DNA of 33,399 nt from Bacteroidia bacterium (GTDB lineage Bacteria; Bacteroidota; Bacteroidia; Chitinophagales; BACL12): assembly GCA_030432405.1 (NCBI GenBank), contig JAUIHG010000015.1, forward strand, positions 1-33,399, given 5' to 3'. Every line of letters begins with the position of its first letter. Within the stretch, counting starts at the first letter, position 1. The translations under genes and the position numbers were made by a program. Below the pieces are notes generated by a model. It saw only the letters and a program-made list of their open reading frames with translations, was not told the origin of the DNA and did no database searches. Below are positions 25,593 to 32,966 of this stretch, piece by piece.

Positions 25593-25808
25593 ATGCCCAT
25601 CATCGTCAACCTTGATGTGGTTTTGGCACAACGCAAAATGTCTTTGAGCGAACTCGCTCAAGCCGTTGGTGTGACCATTTCCAACCTTTCGATCCTTAAA
25701 ACGGGCAAAGCGAAAGCCGTTCGATTCAGTACGCTAGAGGCCATATGTGCAGCGCTGCAATGCCAACCCGGGGATCTGCTGGAATACAGACCTCAAACAA
25801 CAGCGTAA
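25593..25808 (+). CDS. XRE/Cro-like helix-turn-helix regulator
   Basis: A 71-residue DNA-binding protein consisting of little more than one HTH_3/YozG-type domain. The helix-turn-helix is MSLSELAQAVGVTISNLSIL, followed by KTGKAKAVRFSTLEAICAAL and the closing helix QCQPGDLLEY. It starts 3 bp after the DUF2975 stop, so the two are translated together. It is a good candidate to bind the TTGTCAAACA inverted repeat in front of the operon and to repress its own transcription. The DUF2975 protein may titrate or control it at the membrane. Both ideas are inference. Confidence 0.9.
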   Translation: MPIIVNLDVVLAQRKMSLSELAQAVGVTISNLSILKTGKAKAVRFSTLEAICAALQCQPGDLLEYRPQTTA

Positions 25809-25907
25809 AGCAATAGGGCCAAAAGCAAACCTTGAAGCTTCGATCGGGCTCGGGGTCCATGGGGAACCTGAGTGTCTGTGAAGACAGGATGGCTTATATA
25901 AGAGGCC

Positions 25908-27125
25908 GTGGACCGCTTTTTCCAGAACTGGGCAGACGCAGCCAGCACCAGCGCGGGTTTCTTCTGGATGGCGCTTTGGGCCTTTGTATTGGGCTACATC
26001 GTCAGTTCCTGCATTCAGGTCTTTGTGACCGAGGAGCGCATGCAGCGCAGCATGGGGGATGCAGGCGGCAAGAGCGTGCTGCTCGGCACCCTCTTCGGAT
26101 TTATCAGCAGCTCCTGCAGCTTTTCGGCCCTGGCCACTTCCAAGTCCCTTTTTAAAAAGGGCGCCAGCTTTGTCTCGGCGGTGGCCTTTCTACTGGCGTC
26201 GACCAATCTGGTCATTGAACTGGGCATCGTCATTTCGATTTTCCTGGGCTGGCAATTTGTGGTCGGGGAGTATGTCGGGGGCATCCTGCTCATCCTGTTC
26301 AGCTGGGGTCTGATCCGCATCATCCAGCCCAAAAAACTGATCCAACAGGCACGAGACCGGCTGGGATCGTCCGAGCTCGAAACGCTGGACCAGGCCCCCT
26401 TATCCCAACGACTCCGTTCCCCTGAAAACTGGGCCAAGGTCGGCAAGCAATACGCCATGGAATGGAAGATGGTCTGGAAAGACGTGACCATCGGGTTTAC
26501 TATAGCCGGCATTGTTTCGGCGTTTGTGCCGGATGCGTTCTTTCAGACGCTGTTCATCAACACCGGCGAAGGGCAACAATCCTTTGGCTTCTTCACGCTC
26601 CTGGAACACGTGCTGGTCGGTCCATTGGCCGCCTTCCTGACCTTCATCGGCTCCATGGGCAATATCCCGCTGGCGGCACTGCTGTTCGGAAAGGGCGTGA
26701 GCTTTGCCGGTGTGATGGCGTTCATTTTCAGCGACCTGGTGGTCTTTCCTGTTTTGCGCATCAATGCCAAATATTACGGATGGAAAATGGCGCTGTTTAT
26801 GTTGTTTTTGCTGTTGTCTTCGCTGGTAGGCGCTTCCCTGTTGCTGCATTACGGCTTCAACCTCTTGCACCTCATTCCGCGGGGCACCGGCACCAACATG
26901 GTGGAACAGGAGCACTTCAAGATCGACTACACCTTTTTTCTGAACCTGGCCTTCCTGGTCCTTTCCGGCGTGCTGGTCTATTTCGGTTTTGTCAAAGGCA
27001 AGGACACTATGCACCACAAGGAGATGGCCCCCAAGAGTCCGGCACTGGAAAAGACGCTGGAGGTGTTGGCGTTCATCTGTTTTGGCTGGCTTTCTGTGGG
27101 TATGGTGCTGCACTGGATGGTGTAG
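25908..27125 (+). CDS. Permease of the UPF0718/YraQ-ArsP type
   Basis: A 405-residue polytopic membrane protein with a GTG start at 25908. The N-terminal half holds ALWAFVLGYIVSSCIQVFV and the family signature SSCSFSALATSKSLFKKGA, followed by SAVAFLLASTNLVIELG. The C-terminal half repeats the pattern (LTFIGSMGNIPLAALLFGKG, SDLVVFPVL), as expected for an inverted-repeat transporter. A cytoplasmic loop of about 70 residues lies between the halves. Members of this family include ArsP organoarsenical exporters and putative efflux permeases. The conserved Cys in SSCS suggests metal or metalloid handling, but the substrate is not known. It has no obvious partner gene next to it. Confidence 0.88.
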   Translation: MDRFFQNWADAASTSAGFFWMALWAFVLGYIVSSCIQVFVTEERMQRSMGDAGGKSVLLGTLFGFISSSCSFSALATSKSLFKKGASFVSAVAFLLASTNLVIELGIVISIFLGWQFVVGEYVGGILLILFSWGLIRIIQPKKLIQQARDRLGSSELETLDQAPLSQRLRSPENWAKVGKQYAMEWKMVWKDVTIGFTIAGIVSAFVPDAFFQTLFINTGEGQQSFGFFTLLEHVLVGPLAAFLTFIGSMGNIPLAALLFGKGVSFAGVMAFIFSDLVVFPVLRINAKYYGWKMALFMLFLLLSSLVGASLLLHYGFNLLHLIPRGTGTNMVEQEHFKIDYTFFLNLAFLVLSGVLVYFGFVKGKDTMHHKEMAPKSPALEKTLEVLAFICFGWLSVGMVLHWMV

Positions 27126-27186
27126 CCTTGCTTCCCGCAACAAGGGTGCGCATCTTTTCTTTGTCCGCCTCAAAGAGCATGCACCA

Positions 27187-27966
27187 ATGAAAGCGCATAT
27201 CCAGTCAACCCTGCTCCAACTGGAGCAAGAAAGGAACATCGCCATCCTTTATGCTGTGGAATCAGGCAGCAGGGCTTGGGGCTTTGCTTCGACAAACAGC
27301 GATTGGGATGTCCGCTTTTTCTACGTCCACCGTCCCGAGTGGTATCTGTCCATCGACGATGCCAGGGACAATATGGACATCATGTTGCCAAACGCCCTGG
27401 ATCTGGCGGGCTGGGAACTTCGGAAAACCCTCAGGCTTTTCAGAAAATCAAACCCGCCATTGCTGGAGTGGTTGAACAGCCCCCTGGTCTATCTGGAACA
27501 ATTCAGCACGGCCGAGCGGATGCGGACATTGGTATCCGAATACCTTAGTCCAAGGTCCTGCATGTACCATTACCTGAGCATGGCCAAACGGAATTTCACC
27601 GCATACCTGCAATCCGATACTGTGCGAATTAAAAAGTACTTCTACGTGCTTCGTCCCGTTTTGGCGTGCCGATGGATCGCGTCAAACCACACGATGGCGC
27701 CTATGGAGTTTCGAACCTTGTTGGACACGCAGGTGGATGACCCACAGCTTAAAGCGTCCATCGAACAACTCCTGCAACGCAAGCAATCGGGTGAGGAACT
27801 CGACAAAGCACCAAGGATTAAACCCATCCATGAATTTCTGGCAACAGAACTGGAACGATTTGACGCCTATTGCACCGCCATGCCCAGGGAAGAACCGCCG
27901 CAAACCGAAGCATTGAACAAACTGTTCCGTGAAACCTTGGAAGAAGTATGGCAGGCAAACGCATGA
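27187..27966 (+). CDS. Nucleotidyltransferase, COG3541/RlaP-like
   Basis: A 259-residue protein from the ATG at 27187. It has the polymerase-beta-type nucleotidyltransferase signature ESGSRAWGFASTNSDWDVR, with GS at 27-28 and the catalytic Asp pair at 39 and 41. It continues with PLLEWLNSPLVY, YLSMAKRNFTAYL and KKYFYVLRPVLACRW, typical of the PF10127 group (RNA-ligase-associated or stand-alone nucleotidyltransferases). Family members are found with T4-type RNA repair ligases or in phages; no ligase is nearby here, so this is an orphan copy. The base composition is lower in GC than flanking housekeeping genes. It overlaps the upstream end of the carbonic anhydrase ORF at ATGA (27963-27966), which hints at coupled transcription. 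Confidence 0.88.
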   Translation: MKAHIQSTLLQLEQERNIAILYAVESGSRAWGFASTNSDWDVRFFYVHRPEWYLSIDDARDNMDIMLPNALDLAGWELRKTLRLFRKSNPPLLEWLNSPLVYLEQFSTAERMRTLVSEYLSPRSCMYHYLSMAKRNFTAYLQSDTVRIKKYFYVLRPVLACRWIASNHTMAPMEFRTLLDTQVDDPQLKASIEQLLQRKQSGEELDKAPRIKPIHEFLATELERFDAYCTAMPREEPPQTEALNKLFRETLEEVWQANA

Positions 27967-28007
27967 CCACTCGACGCTCCATCGTCCCAGTTTCAACCCC
28001 CCATTTC

Positions 28008-28523
28008 ATGCCCACCATCCTTCCCCTCCGTGGCCACACGCCCGCCTTCGGCGAAAACTGCTTCATTGCCGAGAACGCTACCATAATCGGCGAGGTGACC
28101 TGCGGCCGCGACTGTTCCTTCTGGTTTCAAAGCGTGGTGCGCGGCGATGTGCACTGGATCCGCATGGGCGACGCGGTCAATGTGCAGGATGGAGCGGTCA
28201 TTCATTGCACCTACGAGAAAGCGCCGACCACCATCGGCAACCGCGTATCCATCGGGCACCGCGCCATTGTGCACGGCTGCACCATTGAGGACAATGTGCT
28301 GATCGGCATGGGCGCCATTGTCATGGACCACGCGCTGGTGCGCGAAGGCGCGCTGATTGCCGCGGGGGCCGTGGTGCTGGAGGGGACCGAGGTGGAGGCG
28401 GGTGCGGTGTTCGCCGGGGTGCCGGCGCGAAAAGTGAAACAACTGGACCCCGCAACCTTCCTGGACCAGAACAAACGCATCGCGGACAACTACCTCAAAT
28501 ACGCGGGCTGGTTCAAGGACTGA
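28008..28523 (+). CDS. Gamma-carbonic anhydrase family protein
   Basis: A 171-residue left-handed beta-helix (hexapeptide repeat) protein from the ATG at 28008; an earlier in-frame ATG at 27963 overlaps the previous stop. The hexapeptide rungs are visible as NATIIGEVTCGRDCSFWF, VNVQDGAVIHC and GRNVLIG-type turns. The three metal His are in VIHC and IGHRAIVHG. The family forms trimers with Zn or Fe at subunit interfaces; some members hydrate CO2 and others (PaaY/YrdA type) have thioesterase or unknown activity. It sits between the nucleotidyltransferase and the M42 peptidase on the same strand. Confidence 0.92.
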   Translation: MPTILPLRGHTPAFGENCFIAENATIIGEVTCGRDCSFWFQSVVRGDVHWIRMGDAVNVQDGAVIHCTYEKAPTTIGNRVSIGHRAIVHGCTIEDNVLIGMGAIVMDHALVREGALIAAGAVVLEGTEVEAGAVFAGVPARKVKQLDPATFLDQNKRIADNYLKYAGWFKD

Positions 28524-28569
28524 AGTGCTTTTCCATCGGCGGTCCCGCGCATCGCCCGATCTTCGCGAG

Positions 28570-29583
28570 ATGAAGCTCCACCTCCTCGAACAACTCATTG
28601 CCATCGATTCGCCCAGCGGCTACACGGAAGCCGCCTGCCAATTTGCTTTTGAAACCCTGGAAGGCATGGGCTATCAGCCCCGGTACACCAACAAGGGTGC
28701 CGTGGCTTGCGCCCTTGGCGAAAACCCCACCCTGGGCATCGCCGCGCACGTGGATACCCTGGGCGCTATTGTGACCGGTTTTTTGCCTTCCGGCCATCTG
28801 CGGATATCCACCCTGGGCGGCTTGTCGCTGAACATGGCTGAAGGCGAATACGTCCGCATCCGCACCCTGGACGGCGCCGTGGTGGAGGGCACGCTGCTCT
28901 TGCGCAACCCTTCGGTGCACGTCAACAAAGAACACAACAGCGCCAAACGCAGCCTGGACAACGTCTACGTGCGCGTGGACGCACCGGTGGAAAAGCCGGA
29001 CGACACCCAGGCCCTGGGCATCCGCATCGGGGACATCGTCTGCCTGGATCCCCGCTACCGCGCGCTGGACAACGGCTTCATCAAGTCGCGCTTTCTGGAC
29101 AACAAGGCTGGCTGCCAGGTGCTATTTGAAATTGCCCTGGAAATGAAGGAAGCCGGCAAAACGGCTCCGGTGGAATTGTTCTTTTCCAACTACGAGGAAG
29201 TCGGGCATGGCGCTTCGGCCGGATACGGCCCCGGCATCAAGGACCTGCTAGTGATCGACATGGGCGTGGTGGGCGACGAGGTGGCCGGCGACGAACGGGC
29301 GTGCTCCATCTGCGCCAAGGACAGCAGCGGTCCCTATGATTACAGCTTCCGCAAGCAGCTGGTTCAATTGGCCGAGACGGGCAAGATCCCCTACCGGCTG
29401 GACGTGTATCCCTATTATGGCTCGGACGGTTCGGCCGCCCTGCGGGCCGGACACGAGTTCCGCGTGGGCCTGATCGGACCGGGCGTGGCGGCATCCCACG
29501 GCGTGGAGCGCACGCATGTGGACGGCATACAGGCCACCGTTGACCTGTGCATGGCCTACATCAATGCCTATCCGGTTGCCTGA
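28570..29583 (+). CDS. M42 family metallopeptidase
   Basis: A 337-residue aminopeptidase-like enzyme from the ATG at 28570. M42 proteins are dinuclear-metal peptidases that form tetrahedral dodecamers and trim peptides from the N-terminus. All expected ligands are visible: H and D in AAHVDTLG, D in FLDNKAGC, the catalytic and metal Glu in NYEEVGHGAS, D in VIDMGVVGD and the last His in ASHGVERTH. The insert after the first domain is typical of the dimerisation/regulatory domain. There is no signal peptide, so it is cytoplasmic. It follows the carbonic anhydrase gene by 46 bp in the same direction. Confidence 0.94.
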   Translation: MKLHLLEQLIAIDSPSGYTEAACQFAFETLEGMGYQPRYTNKGAVACALGENPTLGIAAHVDTLGAIVTGFLPSGHLRISTLGGLSLNMAEGEYVRIRTLDGAVVEGTLLLRNPSVHVNKEHNSAKRSLDNVYVRVDAPVEKPDDTQALGIRIGDIVCLDPRYRALDNGFIKSRFLDNKAGCQVLFEIALEMKEAGKTAPVELFFSNYEEVGHGASAGYGPGIKDLLVIDMGVVGDEVAGDERACSICAKDSSGPYDYSFRKQLVQLAETGKIPYRLDVYPYYGSDGSAALRAGHEFRVGLIGPGVAASHGVERTHVDGIQATVDLCMAYINAYPVA

Positions 29584-29586
29584 TCA

Positions 29587-29627
29587 GGTGTCTTGACACC
29601 CCAAAAGCCCATTTTTTCGGGTTTTTT
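29587..29627 (+). terminator. Possible terminator after the M42 peptidase
   Basis: GGTGTC-TT-GACACC (29587-29600) is followed by a second weak hairpin, CCC (29608-29610) with GGG (29619-29621), flanked by A and T runs and ending in TTTTTT (29622-29627). Either could stop transcription shortly after the peptidase stop at 29583, but neither stem is strong. Confidence 0.4.
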
Positions 29628-29686
29628 CCAAAAACGGCTGTAACAATCGAGTGGGGTCGTGCGTCTTAGGGTCACCAAAGCGTCAG

Positions 29687-29723
29687 CTTTAACGTCCTTT
29701 AACAGGCTTTAAGCCACCTTAAG
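29687..29723 (+). promoter_or_regulatory. Four TTAA boxes at exact 10-bp spacing
   Basis: CTTTAA occurs at 29687, 29697 and 29707, and CCTTAA at 29717, a strict 10-bp period over four copies. On the minus strand the first two read GTTAA-AGGAC-GTTAA, the same motif as upstream of the kinase operon. The next start codon is at 29751. The phasing puts all four on one face of the helix, as expected for tandem binding of an OmpR-family regulator. Confidence 0.55.
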
Positions 29724-29750
29724 ACATGGGAATTTCTTCCCACTACCTCC

Positions 29751-30296
29751 ATGGCCTATTTTCATCGCATGCCGGAGCGCCTCCATGTACCGCTGCCCAA
29801 ATGGGTTCAACGCCGTTTGCGCTGTCCACACCCCCTCATGGTGGCACTGGTCTGGATGGCCTGTTTGCTGGCGTTGGGCATGCCCCGCGTGCTGGCCGCC
29901 AATCCGGCTTCGGCAGCCGGTTGCAAAGAGGCGCCGGGAGCCTTCGGGAACAACATCAGCCTGCACCGCGATGCCGTGCCGCTGTCCATGCGCGACGTGG
30001 ATTACAGCATTGACGTACACCCCAACCCCAATGCGGGCCGTTTCCGTCTGGAGGTGACCGGCAACATCACCGATACGGTGGAGCTGGTCATCATCAACGC
30101 CCAGGGCAAAAAGGTTTATACCCGCCCCATCGACGCGCCGGGTTCTTTCCTCTTCAACCTGACCCCATTGCGCCAGGGCATTTATTTTGCGCAATTGCGG
30201 CAGGCCGGCAAGGTGGTCAGCCTGCCCATCATCTACGCGTATACGGATCCCGAGCCGGCCCTGGCCACACCTTCGGGCGAAGGCCAGCCGGACTGA
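29751..30296 (+). CDS. Tail-only type IX secretion substrate
   Basis: A 181-residue protein made of a signal or anchor segment (MVALVWMACLLALGMPRVLAA), a short spacer, and a full Por secretion-system C-terminal sorting domain: DYSIDVHPNPNAGRFRLEV, VELVIINAQGKKVY and LTPLRQGIYFAQLR. Normally this domain is the last 70-90 residues of a large cargo; here there is almost no cargo. About 20 residues (YTDPEPALATPSGEGQPD) follow the domain, which is unusual because the sorting domain is normally the very C-terminus. The start at 29751 is uncertain; an internal ATG at 29838 would also give a signal peptide. Four phased TTAA boxes lie just upstream. Confidence 0.8.
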   Translation: MAYFHRMPERLHVPLPKWVQRRLRCPHPLMVALVWMACLLALGMPRVLAANPASAAGCKEAPGAFGNNISLHRDAVPLSMRDVDYSIDVHPNPNAGRFRLEVTGNITDTVELVIINAQGKKVYTRPIDAPGSFLFNLTPLRQGIYFAQLRQAGKVVSLPIIYAYTDPEPALATPSGEGQPD

Positions 30297-30339
30297 GGCT
30301 CCGCCCTCCGCTTCGCCGAACAGGCGCTTCCGCCCTGCC

Positions 30340-31302
30340 TTGCCCGTCCCCAACCCTTCTGAACATCCGGCCGATGCTTCGGCGCAGCCGGTAGCCCTGC
30401 CCTTTCCCGAAGGCCTGCGCTTCGGCGACACCACCGTGTATCCCTTGCGCTGCGGGGACCTGCGCGTTTCCCGCAACCACGCGGAGGCTTCGCCCGAATG
30501 GGCGCGCAACCAACGCCTGCTCCGAACAGCCCTGGATTGGCGCTGGACAGCGCCGGTCCCGGTCTGGAGTTGGTTGATTGCCCATCCCGAGGGCGACTGG
30601 CTCGTCGACGCCGGCCAGGCCTTTCCCTTTCCCAGCCCGGCGATGCGCCGGCGCGATCCGCTGGGTGCGGCATTGAACCGCTGGCTGGTCCGCCAACAGG
30701 ATTCGGGTACCGAACCGCCGAGCGTAGACCACCTGCTGCGCCGTCTGGACCGCGACCCGCATGCGCCGATCCGCGTGCTGCTCACCCACCTGCACATCGA
30801 CCACGTGGACGGCCTGCAGCACCTGCCCCAGGCGGAGGTGGCCGTGCACGGGGCCTGCCTTCGCCGATCCTTCGGCGCGGCCATCCGGCATCTGGGTCCG
30901 GCCTTTCGGCCGAAGGCCCTGGAGGCCGGGGCCAGCCCCTTCAAGGCCTTTGAAAAGGCCATCCCCATCAGCGCGCGCGGCGACCTGTGGATGCTGCCCA
31001 CCCCGGGCCATACCCCCGGCCATTGCTCGGTGCTGCTGCGCACCGCCGAGGCCGATCTGTTTTTTGCCGGCGACCTGAGCTTCAACCTGGACCAACTGCA
31101 GCGTGGGCGCTGGCCGGGCATTGCCGACAACCGCCAAACCAATGCGCAAAGCATGCGGCGGGTGCGGCGCCATGCGCGGCTTTTTCCCACCGTTTACCTG
31201 CCCACACACGACCCGGATGCGGCCCGTCGACTGGCGCGCCTGCAACACCTCCAGGCCCACCATTGGGAGGGTCAGGCAGTTCCGGACCCGGATTCGCCCT
31301 AG
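30340..31302 (+). CDS. Metallo-beta-lactamase-fold hydrolase, AHL-lactonase-like
   Basis: A soluble di-metal hydrolase of about 320 residues. The Zn-binding motif is LTHLHIDHVDG (HxHxDH), then TPGHTPGH, FAGDLSF and PTHD supply the remaining ligands in the order of N-acyl homoserine lactonases and related enzymes. There is no in-frame ATG near the family's expected N-terminus. I place the start at a TTG at 30340; an ATG at 30187 would overlap the preceding gene by 110 bp and add Arg/Pro-rich sequence. Quorum-signal cleavage is only one possibility, because the family also includes lactonases and thiolesterases of other kinds. It begins about 44 bp after the tail-only T9SS gene and is probably co-transcribed with it. 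Confidence 0.82.
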   Translation: MPVPNPSEHPADASAQPVALPFPEGLRFGDTTVYPLRCGDLRVSRNHAEASPEWARNQRLLRTALDWRWTAPVPVWSWLIAHPEGDWLVDAGQAFPFPSPAMRRRDPLGAALNRWLVRQQDSGTEPPSVDHLLRRLDRDPHAPIRVLLTHLHIDHVDGLQHLPQAEVAVHGACLRRSFGAAIRHLGPAFRPKALEAGASPFKAFEKAIPISARGDLWMLPTPGHTPGHCSVLLRTAEADLFFAGDLSFNLDQLQRGRWPGIADNRQTNAQSMRRVRRHARLFPTVYLPTHDPDAARRLARLQHLQAHHWEGQAVPDPDSP

Positions 31303-31552
31303 TGTGCTGAGGAAGACGGGATGGACATGGCCTCAAGGCAGGGCCGCCCAGGAAAGGCCACCCGGAAATGACTGCGGCCGCGCCGCACGAATACGCGCGT
31401 CCGGCATGCGGCAAATCACCGTTTTGTGGATTGCCCGCCGCGTGACGAAAGGTGATCTTTGCCGTCCAAAATCCGCAAGGGGTGCCCTCCTTTGGACCAA
31501 AAACCCGAGTCCGCTGCTTTTGGTCCGGTTTTGGAACCCCTTGCCAAACCCC

Positions 31553-32836
31553 ATGGTCCGATTTTCCGTTTTCCGCCCGTTCCGGCTGCTGGCCCTGTTG
31601 TGCCTTTGCCTTGCATGGAGCACCGGCGCCACGGCGCAGGTTTCGCCGTTAGGCACCCAGCCCGGCGACGTCAGCCCGACCCAGCAGGCCACCGCTGAGG
31701 CCCTGGTCAGCCGCTTCGACATGCCTGAGGCCTGGCTGAATTACCGGCAATTCCGCTTTTCGCAGCAGCATCCGCACGCGCCCGGTGCCTTTTTCAGCAC
31801 CATCGAACCCGAGCTGCAGGCCCTGGGGCAGCGCATGGCCGACAGCCTGGCCATCCTCTACACCCAGCGCATGGACGAGGCCCAATTGCTCGATGCCCTG
31901 GGCTTTGTGCGCACGCCGCTGGGTACCCGCTACAACCATTTCCGCCGTGACGGCCTTTGGGCCCGCACCCGGCCAAGCTGGTTTTGGGAAGCCGCGCGGT
32001 CCATGGAACAGTTTTCCCGGCGGGACAGCACGGCCTTGCGCCGCCATACCGCCTCCGGCGAAGACCAGGCCTGGATCCGCTTCAGCCGCCATTTTGTGGA
32101 GCTGCCGGACCTGCCGGAGCTCAAAAAACGCCTTCGCCGGTCCGGCGACAGCCTCCAGCGCTCCAACGCACAATGGGAACGCCTTCGGGACCGCGCTGCC
32201 GACAGCGCCGCAGTGCGCATAGCCGTGGTGGCCCGGGATTTTCTCGGCGCGCCGGAGCGCGACAGCCTGCTGCGCGTTTTTGACACCCGTTGGGGCCGCT
32301 ACCTGGACCCGCAACAGCGCCAGGGGGCCCTGCGCGCCACCACCGAGGACTACCGCCGACGCGTGGACCAACGGATTCGCCAGCGCTGGCGCCTCTACGA
32401 ATACCGCAGCTTCCGTTACCCCGAGCAAGGGGAGGTGCGGGATTTCCGGGGCCAGGAACTGCTTTTTGCCTTCATCGGCGAATGCCCCGGCAACGGGCAA
32501 CTGGCCGATGCGCTGGACTGGCGTTACGAGGGCCTGGCCTGGATCGTGGAAGCTCCTGGCGCCAAGTCGGAAAAGGAGCTCGCCCGGCTGGAGCGCTGGC
32601 TGCAGGACTGGCGTTTTTCGCCGGAAGGCGAACACCGCATCTACTTTGTGCGCAAACCGCTGCCTCTGCCTGCCAGCGAAGGCCTGCATCCCGACGGCAC
32701 GCCCCGCGCCATCAGCCCGGAGAGCCTGGAGGCCCACATGCTGACCCTGCCGCCCAAAAAGCGCAGCCTGGTGGTCGGGCTTTACCACATCGTGGACGGG
32801 CAAGGCACCTGGCAGGCCCATCCGTTTGGCCGATAG
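31553..32836 (+). CDS. Secreted protein with DUF2059-like region
   Basis: A 427-residue exported protein from the ATG at 31553 with a signal peptide ending STGATAQ. Residues about 80-125 (LAILYTQRMDEAQLLDALGF then RTPLGTRYNHF) resemble DUF2059, whose core is an acidic helix followed by FYxSPLGxK. The rest is Arg/Glu/Asp-rich and helical, with a possible coiled coil around 195-235. The C-terminal third, including FIGECPGNGQLADALDW, has no recognisable domain. It stands alone, with gaps of 250 bp before it and 130 bp after it. Its role is unknown; the periplasm is the expected location. Confidence 0.65.
   Translation: MVRFSVFRPFRLLALLCLCLAWSTGATAQVSPLGTQPGDVSPTQQATAEALVSRFDMPEAWLNYRQFRFSQQHPHAPGAFFSTIEPELQALGQRMADSLAILYTQRMDEAQLLDALGFVRTPLGTRYNHFRRDGLWARTRPSWFWEAARSMEQFSRRDSTALRRHTASGEDQAWIRFSRHFVELPDLPELKKRLRRSGDSLQRSNAQWERLRDRAADSAAVRIAVVARDFLGAPERDSLLRVFDTRWGRYLDPQQRQGALRATTEDYRRRVDQRIRQRWRLYEYRSFRYPEQGEVRDFRGQELLFAFIGECPGNGQLADALDWRYEGLAWIVEAPGAKSEKELARLERWLQDWRFSPEGEHRIYFVRKPLPLPASEGLHPDGTPRAISPESLEAHMLTLPPKKRSLVVGLYHIVDGQGTWQAHPFGR
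32617..32632. repeat. TTCGCC-GGAA-GGCGAA palindromic word
   Basis: A 6-bp inverted repeat with a 4-nt spacer inside the DUF2059-like gene, encoding part of FSPEGEH. A related form, TCGCCGG-T-CCGGCGA, lies at 32134-32148 in the same gene. Confidence 0.7.
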
Positions 32837-32877
32837 TGCGGGCTGAGGGGGGCGCCACCAATTGAACGCCAGGAGCT

Positions 32878-32892
32878 GTTAGCGTCCGTTAA
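32878..32892 (+). promoter_or_regulatory. GTTA(G/A) direct repeat, 10-bp period
   Basis: GTTAG (32878-32882) and GTTAA (32888-32892) with a 5-bp spacer. The spacer CGTCC resembles the GTCC between boxes at 29694-29697. It lies about 75 bp before the ATG of the last gene. One base departs from the form seen at 6767 and 16146. Confidence 0.4.
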
Positions 32893-32966
32893 GGACCACC
32901 GCGGATGCGAAAATCGGCCTAGATTGTAGAAGCCTTCGGCCCGGGTCAGCAGCCCCGAGGACCCGG

